Assembly (NCBI GenBank): GCA_905181815.1
Contig: CAJIZA010000001.1
Coordinates: forward strand, 434,001-498,000
DNA: 64,000 nucleotides
Direction of reading: 5' to 3'
Source of the DNA: an uncultured Planktomarina sp.
GTDB lineage: Bacteria > Pseudomonadota > Alphaproteobacteria > Rhodobacterales > Rhodobacteraceae
In this document: positions 1-9,167 of the stretch, one piece after another
Position numbering within the stretch: position 1 is the first letter of the stretch
Layout: each line of letters starts with the position of its first letter
Program-made: the position numbers and the translations under genes
The notes under the pieces: generated by a model
What the model saw: only the letters and a program-made list of their open reading frames with translations
Told to the model about the DNA's origin: nothing
Databases searched by the model: none

Positions 1-599
1 ATAAAGCCATCACAGCGATCTTGGGTCGATGTAGCTGATTTTGGCCCACCCATGAATGCAATTTTCTCATAGCCCCGTGCCAAAAGCGTCTCAGCTGCCA
101 ACTGTCCAGCGGCAAAATTATTGATGCCAAGCGTGTTGACGCGCGGCTTTTCAGAGTGGCGACCAAAACAATGCACCACCGGAACACTGGCGCTGTCAAA
201 GGCCTCGGCAAAGCTCACAGGCAAGGTTGACGAGGCTACAATCACACCATCTACCGAATATTGCCTGAGCATACGAACAGAATTGGCGGGATCCACCTCA
301 TCCGACAGATTGACCAGCAAAGGGCGCAGACCGCGATCCTGCAAGCCCTTGGTGACCAGATCAAAGACTTCCAGAAATATAGGGTTGTGAAAATTATCGG
401 AGATCACCCCAATGAGCTTCGTACGGCCGGTGGTTAGCGAGGAGGCCAAAGCGTTGGGGCTGTATCCAAGGGCCTGAGATGCCTCCTTAACCTTTAAACG
501 AACCTTCTCAGAGACAGAGGCGCCTTCGGTAAATGTGCGAGACACGGCCGAACGAGATACGCCGGCCATTTCTGCTACATCTTTTAAAGTTACGGCCAT
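1..599 (-). CDS. LacI-family transcriptional regulator (C-terminus beyond window)
   Basis: About 199 residues are visible, from an ATG at 599 reading leftwards off the window. The N-terminus is a LacI helix-turn-helix: MAVTLKDVAEMAGVSRSAVS at residues 1-20, then a hinge region with YSPNALASSL near 45-55, then a periplasmic-binding-protein-like effector domain (GVISDNFHNPIFLE near 65-78). It lies 13 bp after the small membrane gene and in the same direction as the sugar ABC transporter, so it is probably the local repressor of that operon. The perfect palindrome at 3930-3949 is the obvious candidate operator. The effector is presumably the transported sugar (inference). Confidence 0.9.
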   Translation of the reverse strand, partial: MAVTLKDVAEMAGVSRSAVSRTFTEGASVSEKVRLKVKEASQALGYSPNALASSLTTGRTKLIGVISDNFHNPIFLEVFDLVTKGLQDRGLRPLLVNLSDEVDPANSVRMLRQYSVDGVIVASSTLPVSFAEAFDSASVPVVHCFGRHSEKPRVNTLGINNFAAGQLAAETLLARGYEKIAFMGGPKSATSTQDRCDGF

Positions 600-612
600 T
601 CAAGCACTGCCT

Positions 613-816
613 TTATTCTCCACCATCCTCGCTCGTATAATCAATTACGGCAAAGCGCCAAGCTGAAAATACTGCCAAGGCGGCAAAGAACGCGGCCCAG
701 ACCTGCGCACCGGCGACAAGTTCAATCATTGTCCAAAAGCCTAGGAGCACCACAATCGTGGCGCGAACCCAGAACGGGGCGAAGAAGGGATCTTCAAGAT
801 TGAAGAGTTTTTTCAA
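613..816 (-). CDS. small two-helix membrane protein (DUF3329-like)
   Basis: A 67-residue protein. After a polar N-terminus (MKKLFNLEDPFF) come two hydrophobic stretches, about residues 17-34 and 36-53, and an acidic tail. Its start overlaps the stop of the ABC ATPase gene by 4 bp (ATGA), so the two are translationally coupled. The pattern resembles the short DUF3329-type proteins of Rhodobacteraceae, but this is from memory. Function is unknown. The position between an ABC ATPase and a LacI regulator suggests an accessory role in sugar uptake. Confidence 0.7.
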   Translation of the reverse strand: MKKLFNLEDPFFAPFWVRATIVVLLGFWTMIELVAGAQVWAAFFAALAVFSAWRFAVIDYTSEDGGE

Positions 817-1595
817 GCTGCACCCTCATATTCGGCACCAGATTTAGCTCCTGTAATATAAGATACCACATCCTCACCGGTATAATCGCCGCTTTTGATA
901 TCTAGGTTGGCACAAATCCGGCCCCGGCGGAACACCACGATGCGGTCAGCCAAATCAAAGACCTGCCTCATATTATGGCTGACAAGGATCAGAGGTTCAC
1001 CCTGCGCTTTCAATTGGCGGATAATATTTTCTACCTGCTCCGTTTCCTGCACCCCAAGCGCAGCGGTAGGCTCATCCATGATCGTCAGCTTAGAATGAAA
1101 GGAGGCAGTGCGGGCGATCGCCACACATTGTCTTTGCCCCCCAGACATTTTCTCAATGGTGTTATGAATATTTGGAATTTTCACCCCCGTTTTTTCTAAC
1201 GCCGCCATGGTATCTTGCCGCATGGCCTTATAGTCGAGAAGCCGAAATGGACCCAGCCAATCCCATTTTGTTTTCTCCCGTCCCAAAAACAGATTGTCGG
1301 GCACATCCAGATGATCGGCCAGAGCCAGGGTTTGGAATACCGTTTCAATTCCGGACTCTCGCGCCTCGATCGGGCCTGCAAAAGACACCTCTTTGCCATC
1401 AAAAATAACGTTGCCACGTGTGCGCTGCTCCACCCCAGTGATCTGGCGAACGAAGGTGGATTTTCCAGCCCCATTGTCCCCCATGATGGCGACATGTTCG
1501 CCTTTGCGCAGTTCAAAATTTGCGCCTTCCAGAGCACGCACCCCGCCGTAGTGTTTGGTCAGATCTACTGTCTTTAGAACAAATTCTTCGCTCAT
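813..1595 (-). CDS. sugar ABC transporter ATP-binding protein (FrcA-type, single domain)
   Basis: 260 residues, one ABC domain, unlike the duplicated RbsA/MglA ATPases. Walker A is GDNGAGKST at 39-47, the signature MSGGQ at 150-154, Walker B LTIMDE at 170-175, and the H-loop histidine at about 207. It energises uptake of a monosaccharide or polyol through the permease encoded just upstream (15 bp away), acting at the inner face of the cytoplasmic membrane. The length matches the FrcA class of alphaproteobacterial fructose/inositol-type importers. The substrate cannot be read from this subunit. Confidence 0.9.
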   Translation of the reverse strand: MSEEFVLKTVDLTKHYGGVRALEGANFELRKGEHVAIMGDNGAGKSTFVRQITGVEQRTRGNVIFDGKEVSFAGPIEARESGIETVFQTLALADHLDVPDNLFLGREKTKWDWLGPFRLLDYKAMRQDTMAALEKTGVKIPNIHNTIEKMSGGQRQCVAIARTASFHSKLTIMDEPTAALGVQETEQVENIIRQLKAQGEPLILVSHNMRQVFDLADRIVVFRRGRICANLDIKSGDYTGEDVVSYITGAKSGAEYEGAA

Positions 1596-1610
1596 GTTGT
1601 AATCTCCTGA

Positions 1611-2684
1611 CTAAGCTTTGTTGCGTTGGCGATATTGATCCAAAATCACAGCTGCAATGATGATGCCGCCCATGGCCATCAACTGATAGGATCCGTCCAA
1701 CTTTATATAGGTAAAGCCAGAGCGAATGACGCCCAACACCATGGCTCCAAGCACGGTTCCAATAATGGATCCACGCCCGCCAGAGAGGCTAATGCCACCG
1801 ATCACCGCCATAGCAATCGCGAAGAGTTCATAAAATTCGCCCATACCCGCCTGCGCAGTTGAGGCTTTGGCGCTCAAAACAATTCCCGCAAAGGCCGCCA
1901 GCATGGCCGCAATCATATAAACCATGATCTTATGGCGCTTTACATTGATCCCTGACATACGCGCGGCTTCTTCATTGGAACCGATTGCGTAGGTGTGTTT
2001 ACCATAAACGGTGTAGCGCATGATAAGATGAAAAATCACGGCCAGAGACAGAAACCAAACGACCGGCATCATGCCGGCACCAATAGCTTGAAACTGCGCC
2101 GTTGGAAAAGAAATCGGATTGCCCGAAGACCACCAGAGCGCAATGCCCCGGCAGATCAAAAACATGCCCAAGGTCGCGATAAAGGGGGGAATCTTAAAAT
2201 AGGCCACGAAGGTGCCGTTGATGGCACCAATCAGCGCGCCAAAAGACAAGCCTATCACAATCGGTACAAGCACCGGAAGATCCATTGCCCAAGGACCGAA
2301 CAGAGCTTTAGGATTGGCAAATCCGTTAACCAATTCCGTCTGCCCAAAACTCATCGCAATCATCGCTGTTGCGGCCACCAAGGGTCCAGAGCTGAGGTCA
2401 ATACCGCCAGTAATAATCACTTGCGAGACACCCAGGGCAATAATGCCAATAATCGCAACTTGTAAGATGATGATCTTTAGCCGCGCCTCATTAAATATAG
2501 AATCAAATCGATCTCGGGTGTCGAACAAAAAACTTTGGTCTTTCATGTAAGGCAGAACCTGACCCAAAAACTCAAAAATAACGATGATAATGATCAATGC
2601 CAACAGGACGTTTAATTCACTTGGCCAAGACCCCTTTGTCTTGTCGAATGTAAGCCCGCCGGTGCCGTGACTGGTATCTGACAT
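1611..2684 (-). CDS. sugar ABC transporter permease (ribose/inositol class)
   Basis: 357 residues with many hydrophobic segments from about 25 to the C-terminus, in the RbsC/FrcC permease pattern (GGIDLSSGPLVA near 90-101, GGISLSGGRGSIIGT near 300-314). It forms the membrane channel of the importer and is the middle gene of the binding protein-permease-ATPase operon. The 90 bp between the binding-protein gene and this one hold a stem-loop (2720-2749). Confidence 0.9.
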   Translation of the reverse strand: MSDTSHGTGGLTFDKTKGSWPSELNVLLALIIIIVIFEFLGQVLPYMKDQSFLFDTRDRFDSIFNEARLKIIILQVAIIGIIALGVSQVIITGGIDLSSGPLVAATAMIAMSFGQTELVNGFANPKALFGPWAMDLPVLVPIVIGLSFGALIGAINGTFVAYFKIPPFIATLGMFLICRGIALWWSSGNPISFPTAQFQAIGAGMMPVVWFLSLAVIFHLIMRYTVYGKHTYAIGSNEEAARMSGINVKRHKIMVYMIAAMLAAFAGIVLSAKASTAQAGMGEFYELFAIAMAVIGGISLSGGRGSIIGTVLGAMVLGVIRSGFTYIKLDGSYQLMAMGGIIIAAVILDQYRQRNKA

Positions 2685-2719
2685 AAATAAGCCCCATGTT
2701 GTACGGTCAAATATAGCAA

Positions 2720-2749
2720 AGACGGCGCAAATTTTTTATCACGCCGCCT
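2720..2749 (-). other. stem-loop between binding-protein and permease genes
   Basis: On the minus strand, AGGCGGCG pairs with CGCCGTCT (8 bp, one G-U) around a 14-nt AT-rich loop and is followed by a short T-run. Intercistronic hairpins after a periplasmic binding-protein gene commonly stabilise or partly terminate the transcript, so more binding protein is made than permease. The large loop makes this one less certain than the agl hairpin at 10462-10496. Confidence 0.4.
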
Positions 2750-2774
2750 CTGATGTTTATCGTCTCAAAAGACC

Positions 2775-3713
2775 TTAGTTCTTGTCGAGAAAATCACCCA
2801 TATTATCTGGTGTCACCAGAACGAATGGAATGTAGACTTTCTTGTCGACTTTCTCGCCGGCGATCAGCCGCAGAGCTGTGTCGATGGAACCTGTACCTTG
2901 GCCAACAGAGTCTTGGAAAACTGTGACATCGTAGTCGCCTGCCGCCATCGCCAGCAGCGCGTCTTGCGAAGCATCAACGCCGCCAACCTGCACATCGGCC
3001 ATATCCATACCGGCCGCTTTCATTGCCTGAATCGCACCAATCGCCATTTCATCATTATTGCCCAGAACAAAGTCAAATGGCTCGCCAGAAGACATCCAGT
3101 TTGTCATCAAATCTTGAGCTTCGTCACGGGACCAATTTGCAGTCTGCTCATCAATGATGGTCATGAAGTTACACATATCCATACCAATCACGTCATGCAC
3201 ATCTTTCGAACGCTGCACGGCGGCTTGGTTGGACAGCTGTCCGTTCATCAGATAGCCACGCGCACCACCGGCCTTGCCATCAGCACGCAGGTTTTTGCAA
3301 ATTTCGAATGCGGACAATGTGCCAGATTCAATCTCATTAGAAGCCACAAACGCCTGTGTCGCAGGCAATACATCCACATTGTCAGGCTCACGGTTTACAT
3401 AAACCAGCGGCGTATCCCCAGCAGCAGCAGACACAGCAGCGCCGGCAGAGGTGTCCACGATGTTTACAATGATAGCGTCAACACCAGAAGCCACAAAGTT
3501 GCGCACCTGATCAATTTGCTTGGCCAAATCATCGGAGGCATCTTCTTGCTGGTAGGATAAGCCATCGATTGTACCCGCATATTCAACCATACCGGTGCGC
3601 AAAACGGTCAACCAGTTGTCATCAAACCGCGAAAATGTCGCGCCGATTTCTTGCGCCACAGCAGTGGTACCCAACAAGGCTGTCAGGCCAGTAGTCAATA
3701 GTAGTTTTTTCAT
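2775..3713 (-). CDS. periplasmic sugar-binding protein (inositol/ribose type)
   Basis: 312 residues. A signal peptide (MKKLLLTTGLTALLGTTAVA, cleavage about residue 20) is followed by a type I periplasmic-binding fold. FDDNWLTVLRTGM near 30-42, the YVNREPDN segment, SNQAA, TANWSRDEAQDLMTNW and NNDEMAIGAIQAMKAAG recall the myo-inositol-binding IntA/IbpA proteins of alphaproteobacteria more than fructose-binding FrcB. Family resemblance is recalled, not searched. First gene of the operon, about 190-220 bp downstream of a LacI-type promoter and operator. Confidence 0.88.
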   Translation of the reverse strand: MKKLLLTTGLTALLGTTAVAQEIGATFSRFDDNWLTVLRTGMVEYAGTIDGLSYQQEDASDDLAKQIDQVRNFVASGVDAIIVNIVDTSAGAAVSAAAGDTPLVYVNREPDNVDVLPATQAFVASNEIESGTLSAFEICKNLRADGKAGGARGYLMNGQLSNQAAVQRSKDVHDVIGMDMCNFMTIIDEQTANWSRDEAQDLMTNWMSSGEPFDFVLGNNDEMAIGAIQAMKAAGMDMADVQVGGVDASQDALLAMAAGDYDVTVFQDSVGQGTGSIDTALRLIAGEKVDKKVYIPFVLVTPDNMGDFLDKN

Positions 3714-3909
3714 AGTTCTCTCCCAAAATGTGCCCGGCGCACAATGAAGTTTTCCGGGTTACCCAAAATATTTTGAGCATTTGCCGCCCGCCAGCTCTTC
3801 CTTTTTGCCAAGGATATTATGGCGGAAACCTCAAAAAAATGGCTTCAAACCTCACGAACAGCAACCACTAAATGGCATTGCGCCACGCGCAGGCTCGAAA
3901 CATGATCAA

Positions 3910-3937
3910 ACTATAATCCGATTCGGATTTTTTGCAA
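3910..3937 (-). promoter_or_regulatory. sigma-70-like promoter of the sugar ABC operon
   Basis: On the minus strand a -35 box TTGCAA (3932-3937) and a -10 box TATAGT (3910-3915) are separated by 16 bp. The -35 box lies inside the 20-bp operator palindrome, so a bound repressor would block polymerase. A second, shorter dyad, ATCCGA/TCGGAT (about 3917-3929), sits in the spacer. The rest of the 3714-4004 gap shows no gene; it is the leader of the binding-protein gene plus the region past the end of the GH1 gene. Confidence 0.6.
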
Positions 3938-3949
3938 CCGGTTGCAAAA
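3930..3949. promoter_or_regulatory. LacI-family operator, perfect 20-bp palindrome
   Basis: TTTTGCAACC followed by its exact reverse complement, GGTTGCAAAA. The central CG and TTGCAA arms are typical of LacI/GalR-family operators. It overlaps the -35 element of the sugar ABC promoter. The LacI-type gene at 1-599 is the likely binder because it is in the same cluster (inference). Confidence 0.75.
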
Positions 3950-4004
3950 CGGTGATCGCCAATTCAAAAATAGTGGGATCTAAAAAATGAGATGCCCCAG
4001 CGCC

Positions 4005-5324
4005 CTAACGCTCAACCCAGCGTTTCAGAGTTTCAAAGCTCTTTTTTGGGTGACGCTCTAACGACTCAAAATCCACATGCACCAGGCCGAAGCGTTTTTC
4101 ATACCCCAGGGCCCATTCGTAATTATCCAAGAGCGACCAGATATAATACCCCATCAAAGGCGCGCCATCCTTGATCGCGCGCATGGCCGCTTGCAGATGC
4201 GCCTCAATATAGGCTATCCGGGCATCATCGTTGATGCGGCCTGATACAATCGGATCATCATTGGCCATGCCATTTTCGGTGACAAAGATTGGTAAGCCTT
4301 TGCTGTACTCCCGGTGAGTGCGCATGACGAACTCATAAAGCCCATCGGGATAGATTTCCCACCCCATTTGGGTTTTATCCAAAGGACCCTCAACCGCCTG
4401 CACATTCGGCCAGGGACCATCTTTGGCCGCAATGTTTGAGCGAGTATAATAATTGATGCCGCACCAATCCACCGGTGCGCCAATCAGGTCAAAATCAGTG
4501 TCCCACCCCTTTGGCAAATGCGGCTCTAGCCCTTCTAACGCCAAATCAGGATAGGATTTATGAAATATTCCGCCCATGAAAAAGCGATTGTAAATCGCGT
4601 CATAGCGCCCTGCTGCCGCGATAGATGCCGCGGTATCATCCGCCGGGTTGGCATATTCGAAATTGCAGACAGCCCCAAGGTTCGTCATGCCCAAAGACCG
4701 CATTCGGGCTACCGCTGTTCCATGGGCACAAAGCACATGGTGCATTGCACGCGCCGTCGCACGAATATCGCGCAGCCCGGGCGCATGTGCACCTTCAAAA
4801 TGTGACAACCAGCCAACGCACCAAGGCTCATTGATGGGGGCGACTGAATACATCCGATCACCAATCCGCCCCATAATGACATCAGTAAAATCGCCAAACC
4901 AACTGGCAATATCGCGGTTGCGCCAGCCGCCCTGATCCTCAAGAGCAGATGGCATTTCCCAATGATACAAAGTGGCCGCAGGCTTCAATCCGCGCTCCAA
5001 CATCGCATCCGTCAATCGATCATAGAAATCCAAACCCTCTTGGTTGATCGCCCCCCTGCCCTCTGGCATCACCCGCGCCCAGCTGGTGGAAAATCTGTAG
5101 GTGTCCAAACCCGCCGCAGCCACAAGATCCAAGTCTTGCTCAAAGAGGTGATAGTGATCACAGGCCAATTGCCCATGTTCAGCACGCACAACATTTCCCG
5201 GGGTCGCAGCGAAACTATCCCAATGGGTTAGCCCAGCCCCACCGTGTGCGTGTCCTTCGATTTGGTAGGCCGATGTGGCTGTTCCAAATAAAAACCCTTC
5301 AGGAAAATCGCCACGCTTTATCAA
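4005..5324 (-). CDS. GH1 beta-glucosidase
   Basis: 439 residues, a complete glycoside hydrolase family 1 barrel. The N-terminal signature FLFGTATSAYQIEG is at 11-24, the acid/base glutamate is E166 in INEPW, and the nucleophile is E350 in VTENG. No signal peptide, so it hydrolyses beta-glucosides in the cytoplasm after uptake. It is the last gene of the agl operon and overlaps aglK by 4 bp. The start is a TTG whose last bases form part of the aglK stop; no ATG is nearby. The presence of a beta-glucosidase in an alpha-glucoside operon suggests a mixed glucoside diet. Confidence 0.92.
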   Translation of the reverse strand: MIKRGDFPEGFLFGTATSAYQIEGHAHGGAGLTHWDSFAATPGNVVRAEHGQLACDHYHLFEQDLDLVAAAGLDTYRFSTSWARVMPEGRGAINQEGLDFYDRLTDAMLERGLKPAATLYHWEMPSALEDQGGWRNRDIASWFGDFTDVIMGRIGDRMYSVAPINEPWCVGWLSHFEGAHAPGLRDIRATARAMHHVLCAHGTAVARMRSLGMTNLGAVCNFEYANPADDTAASIAAAGRYDAIYNRFFMGGIFHKSYPDLALEGLEPHLPKGWDTDFDLIGAPVDWCGINYYTRSNIAAKDGPWPNVQAVEGPLDKTQMGWEIYPDGLYEFVMRTHREYSKGLPIFVTENGMANDDPIVSGRINDDARIAYIEAHLQAAMRAIKDGAPLMGYYIWSLLDNYEWALGYEKRFGLVHVDFESLERHPKKSFETLKRWVER

Positions 5325-6379
5325 AAGATATGTACCTTTTCGGGGTCATAACCAAAGCGCACCACATCGCCTGCCGTCACGTTTATGGCGTCCGCGGTGG
5401 CAAAGCGGAAAAGCGTGTGGTCGGCGGCCTTCAACTCGATGATTGTATCTGTACCCAAACGCTCCACTAAGGACACAGTGCCCTCAAGCGGGCCATTGTC
5501 ATCCAGCACCAAATGCTGCGGACGAATGCCCAGTTTGACCCCGTCGCCAATAGATTTACCAGTTGAAACCAACCGCACGTCACCAGTTTCAATACCGCCA
5601 CCAGAAAACCGTCCATGGTCGGGCGTTTCAGACTTCCCAGTTAACGTGCCCAGAAAGAAATTCATCGCAGGCGAACCCAAGAATCCTGCCACAAACTCAT
5701 TGGCCGGCTTATTGAAAAGTTCCATCGGCGCGCCGACCTGCATCACCTCACCCGCTTTGAGCACGACAATTTTATCGGCCAAGGTCATCGCTTCGACTTG
5801 ATCGTGGGTAACATAGATGGTTGTCGCACCCAGCTGCGCATGGAGCCGGGCAATTTCGACCCTTGTGTCATGGCGCAAAGCCGCATCGAGATTGGACAGT
5901 GGCTCATCAAACAAAAACACATCCGGATTGCGAACAATCGCCCGACCAATCGCCACCCTTTGCCGTTGCCCACCCGACAAAGCCGCTGGGCGGCGGTCCA
6001 GCAATGTCTCCATCTGCAAGATCTTCGCCGCCGCCTCAACCCGCTCACGGATCTCTTTTTTTGGCACCCCTTGCAGATCGAGCGAAAAGGCCATGTTGTT
6101 ATAAACAGTCATATGCGGATAAAGCGCATAAGATTGAAACACCATGGCTATACCGCGCTTGGACGGCGGTAGACCGGTGACGGTCTTATCAGCAATCCAA
6201 ATATCACCGCTGTTGAGCGTCTCAAGCCCGGCGATCAACCGCAGCAAAGTCGACTTGCCGCAGCCTGAGGGACCGACAAACACCACAAATTCGCCTTTTT
6301 CAATTTCCAACCCAACATTGCGAATGACTTCCGTTTTGCCGAATGCCTTATTCACACCCTGTAATTCTACTTGAGCCAT
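5321..6379 (-). CDS. aglK: alpha-glucoside ABC transporter ATP-binding protein AglK (MalK/UgpC family)
   Basis: 352 residues. Walker A GPSGCGKST at 36-44, signature LSGGQ at 134-138, Walker B VFLFDEP at 154-160, then the OB-fold regulatory domain typical of MalK-type ATPases (about 240-352, ending YDPEKVHIF). It powers the AglF/AglG permease pair. It directly follows aglA, whose stop is immediately upstream of the ATG. Symbol assigned from operon order, matching aglEFGAK of rhizobia. Confidence 0.9.
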   Translation of the reverse strand: MAQVELQGVNKAFGKTEVIRNVGLEIEKGEFVVFVGPSGCGKSTLLRLIAGLETLNSGDIWIADKTVTGLPPSKRGIAMVFQSYALYPHMTVYNNMAFSLDLQGVPKKEIRERVEAAAKILQMETLLDRRPAALSGGQRQRVAIGRAIVRNPDVFLFDEPLSNLDAALRHDTRVEIARLHAQLGATTIYVTHDQVEAMTLADKIVVLKAGEVMQVGAPMELFNKPANEFVAGFLGSPAMNFFLGTLTGKSETPDHGRFSGGGIETGDVRLVSTGKSIGDGVKLGIRPQHLVLDDNGPLEGTVSLVERLGTDTIIELKAADHTLFRFATADAINVTAGDVVRFGYDPEKVHIF

Positions 6380-7930
6380 TTAAATCTCCGCGATGGATGC
6401 TGTTAATGTTTCAAAATCGAAGCGACATCTTAGATTTTGCGTCTCTGACATACGATCAAAGACAATTTCTTTCGGCCCACTGGCCACTAAGGTCATATTA
6501 TTGGCACGCATCATGGCTGGCTGTGCTTTTCGCCAGGCCAAAAACTCAGCAAATTGACAGTAGACTGAGCCAGGTCGCTCGGCCTCATCTAGGCCTGCGC
6601 GCGCGAGATGGGGCTCTGATACGGGCAGCCAAGTGCTGACCGCATCGGAAAACCCACCCCATCGATTATCAGACCGGCGCCAAACCATAGGCGTGCGGCA
6701 GGTGTCACGGCCAAGGAAGACGGGAGCAAATTCAATCCCCCAAGGATCTTGCATTTGATCAAGTGGAATATCTTGAACATCGCTAAGGGCCAATTCTTCA
6801 CCTTGATAAACACAGGTCGAGCCAATCAGACTGGTTTCCAATTTCAGCAAAAGTAATTGCAACGCTTCTTGATGCTCCTCGCCAAGACCCAGCGGTGCCA
6901 ATTGGCGCGTCGCAGACCGCGGGACGTCATGATTGGAAAAGGCGAAGGTGAGACGCCCAGTACCATTAAAGGCCTCAATCGCGTTTGAAATCGCCTGCTC
7001 CAGCCCAACCACATCAAGCCCGGCCCATTCAAGTAGGTTAAAGTTGTAAGTGGCATGCAGACGCCCCGGGGCAGTGAAGGTTTCACTGGCCAAAACCGGA
7101 TCATCGCCGTGCAACTCACCCATTAAGAAGCGGTCTCCCTTGTATTCATCTGCGACTTTGCGAAAAGCTTCGATGAAGTTTTGAATAGCCGGTTGATTGA
7201 GCTGCGCACTGTCATGCAATTGCTGGAAAAATGGTTGTTGTTCTTGCGGTAAGCTGCCCAGCTTAAAGTTCGGTTTCGGCAGGTTGTCGCAATAAGGCGC
7301 GGTATCTGCATTGACCGTATGCACCGCATCCATGCGAAATCCGTCAACGCCGCGATTGAACCAAAAGCGCGCAATCTGGAGAAAGGCCTCAACGACGCTT
7401 GGATCTGCGTGATTGAGGTTAGGCTGGCTTTGCAGGAAATTATGTAAATAATACTGCTGGCGCCGCGGCTCCCATGTCCACGCCCGCCCGCCAAAGAATG
7501 ACAGCCAATTGGTGGGAGCCGAGCCATCTGCCAATGGGTCCGCCCAGTGAAACCAATCCGCTTTCGGATTATCACGCGACTGCCGACTTTCTTCAAACCA
7601 AGCGTGTTGATCGGAACAATGACCCGGCACGATATCAATCATCACCTTGAGCCCAAGCCCATGGGCCTTGGCGATCAGCGCGTCAAAATCTGCCAAGGTG
7701 CCGTATTCAGGATTGATATCGCAGTAGTCGGAGACATCATAGCCAAAGTCCTTCTGCGGCGAAGGGTAGAATGGGCTGATCCAGATCGCATCAACTCCGA
7801 GATTAGCGATATAATCAAGCCGCGTGGTAATACCCGGCAAATCGCCAATCCCATCAGAATTGGAATCCTGAAAAGAACGGGGATAGATTTGGTAAAGAAC
7901 AGCGGTTTCCCACCATTTGAGTTCAGTCAT
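6380..7930 (-). CDS. aglA: alpha-glucosidase AglA (GH13)
   Basis: 516 residues from the ATG at 7930 (MTELKWWETAVLYQIYPRSF). The frame stays open further upstream, but that part lies inside aglG; with the chosen start the two genes are 2 bp apart. Catalytic residues by alignment to GH13: nucleophile D201 in GFRMDAV, acid/base E272 in MGELHGD, third acid D335 in SNHD. Conserved region I reads DIVPGH (about 99-104), where many GH13 enzymes have an Asn before the His; the rhizobial AglA group also deviates there. Cytoplasmic hydrolysis of imported sucrose, maltose or trehalose-like glucosides. Confidence 0.9.
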   Translation of the reverse strand: MTELKWWETAVLYQIYPRSFQDSNSDGIGDLPGITTRLDYIANLGVDAIWISPFYPSPQKDFGYDVSDYCDINPEYGTLADFDALIAKAHGLGLKVMIDIVPGHCSDQHAWFEESRQSRDNPKADWFHWADPLADGSAPTNWLSFFGGRAWTWEPRRQQYYLHNFLQSQPNLNHADPSVVEAFLQIARFWFNRGVDGFRMDAVHTVNADTAPYCDNLPKPNFKLGSLPQEQQPFFQQLHDSAQLNQPAIQNFIEAFRKVADEYKGDRFLMGELHGDDPVLASETFTAPGRLHATYNFNLLEWAGLDVVGLEQAISNAIEAFNGTGRLTFAFSNHDVPRSATRQLAPLGLGEEHQEALQLLLLKLETSLIGSTCVYQGEELALSDVQDIPLDQMQDPWGIEFAPVFLGRDTCRTPMVWRRSDNRWGGFSDAVSTWLPVSEPHLARAGLDEAERPGSVYCQFAEFLAWRKAQPAMMRANNMTLVASGPKEIVFDRMSETQNLRCRFDFETLTASIAEI

Positions 7931-7932
7931 AA

Positions 7933-9156
7933 TCAACCACCTTTTACGGAGCCAGCGAGCAGCCCACGAATGAAATATCGCTGCATCGACAGGAACACGA
8001 CAACCGGCACGATCATAGAAATCACGGCAGATGCATTCAGCAAATGCAGCTGATCTTTGAAAGTTCCCAGTTGTTTTTGCAGGCGAATGGGAAAGACCAA
8101 ATCTGACGAATTGTTCGGCCCGATATACAAAGCCACGATCAAATCGTTCCAAACCCAAAGAAATTGGAATATGCTAAAAGAGGCCAAAGCCGGTACGGAC
8201 AGCGGCACAATGATCCGCGTGAAGATTTGCAAATGGCTGGCTCCATCAATCCGCGCGCTTTGCAAAAGCTCTTTGGGCAGACCCACGATGTAGTTTCGGA
8301 GCAGATAAATCGCCAAAGGCAGGCCAAAGGCCGTGTGGGTAATCCACAGGCTGGCAAAGGACTTCGAAGCCACTTGGCAGCTGTCGGTCAGCTCACAATC
8401 GGTCAACCATTGGTTTAAGGCACTGGCCCACGAGGCAATACCACTGAACCCTTGCAAAATGGGCAGGAAGGCCAATTGCGTCGGCACGACCATCAGCGAG
8501 ACCACGATTACAAACAACCAGTCCCGTCCTGGGAACTGCATCCAAGCAAACGCATAGGCAGCAAAGGCGGCAATCGTGATTGGGATGATCGTCGCGGGAA
8601 TGGTGACGATGAATGAGGAGATTAAGGCATTGGGGACGTTTTTATTGTCGAACAAGACTTCAATATAGGCATCTGCCCCAAAGGCCGGATCTTGATCGAT
8701 AAAAACATCAAGATTTTTGGGCTTGGGCGCCGTGGCCTGGTCAAAGGTCCAGGTGAAATCACCATTAGTGTCAAAGACGAACACACCGCCCCGAACACCC
8801 ATCTCCTCTCCCGCCGGCACCAACTTGCGGACCAACTTTGTTTTACCGGGGTTTTCCGGATCGGCGATACGGGTCTTGATCAAAATGGATTTCACATCGC
8901 CCGAGACAGCATAGCCAGAGGTTTCAGCATTGATCCGCTCCAGAATGTTATCGCGCATGATCACAATAGGCTCCATTCCGTCCCGCTCATGGGTGGCAAA
9001 CCGATGCCCCAATTCCGTGGGCGTGAAAGAGGTCCAAAACCCAGAGGTTTTCGCGGCCACTTCAGAGCGCATCGACGTCGAGACCAGGGCCACAAAGGGC
9101 ACTATCCAAATAAATACGATGAGGGCTAGGACAATATGGCTGAGAGTTTTTGTCAT
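7933..9156 (-). CDS. aglG: alpha-glucoside ABC transporter permease AglG
   Basis: 407 residues, MalG-type. One TM helix at about 6-26, a large periplasmic insertion (about 30-180, as in rhizobial AglG), then five TM helices with the EAA loop around LLQSARIDGASHLQIFTRI (about 315-333). It forms the translocation channel with AglF. The gap to aglF is 11 bp. Confidence 0.9.
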   Translation of the reverse strand: MTKTLSHIVLALIVFIWIVPFVALVSTSMRSEVAAKTSGFWTSFTPTELGHRFATHERDGMEPIVIMRDNILERINAETSGYAVSGDVKSILIKTRIADPENPGKTKLVRKLVPAGEEMGVRGGVFVFDTNGDFTWTFDQATAPKPKNLDVFIDQDPAFGADAYIEVLFDNKNVPNALISSFIVTIPATIIPITIAAFAAYAFAWMQFPGRDWLFVIVVSLMVVPTQLAFLPILQGFSGIASWASALNQWLTDCELTDSCQVASKSFASLWITHTAFGLPLAIYLLRNYIVGLPKELLQSARIDGASHLQIFTRIIVPLSVPALASFSIFQFLWVWNDLIVALYIGPNNSSDLVFPIRLQKQLGTFKDQLHLLNASAVISMIVPVVVFLSMQRYFIRGLLAGSVKGG

Positions 9157-9167
9157 ATATTTGTACC

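Noticed and set aside
2775-3713. Calling the first transporter fructose-specific FrcBCA
   Set aside because: The ATPase looks FrcA-type, but the binding protein recalls inositol-binding proteins, so no gene symbol was given.
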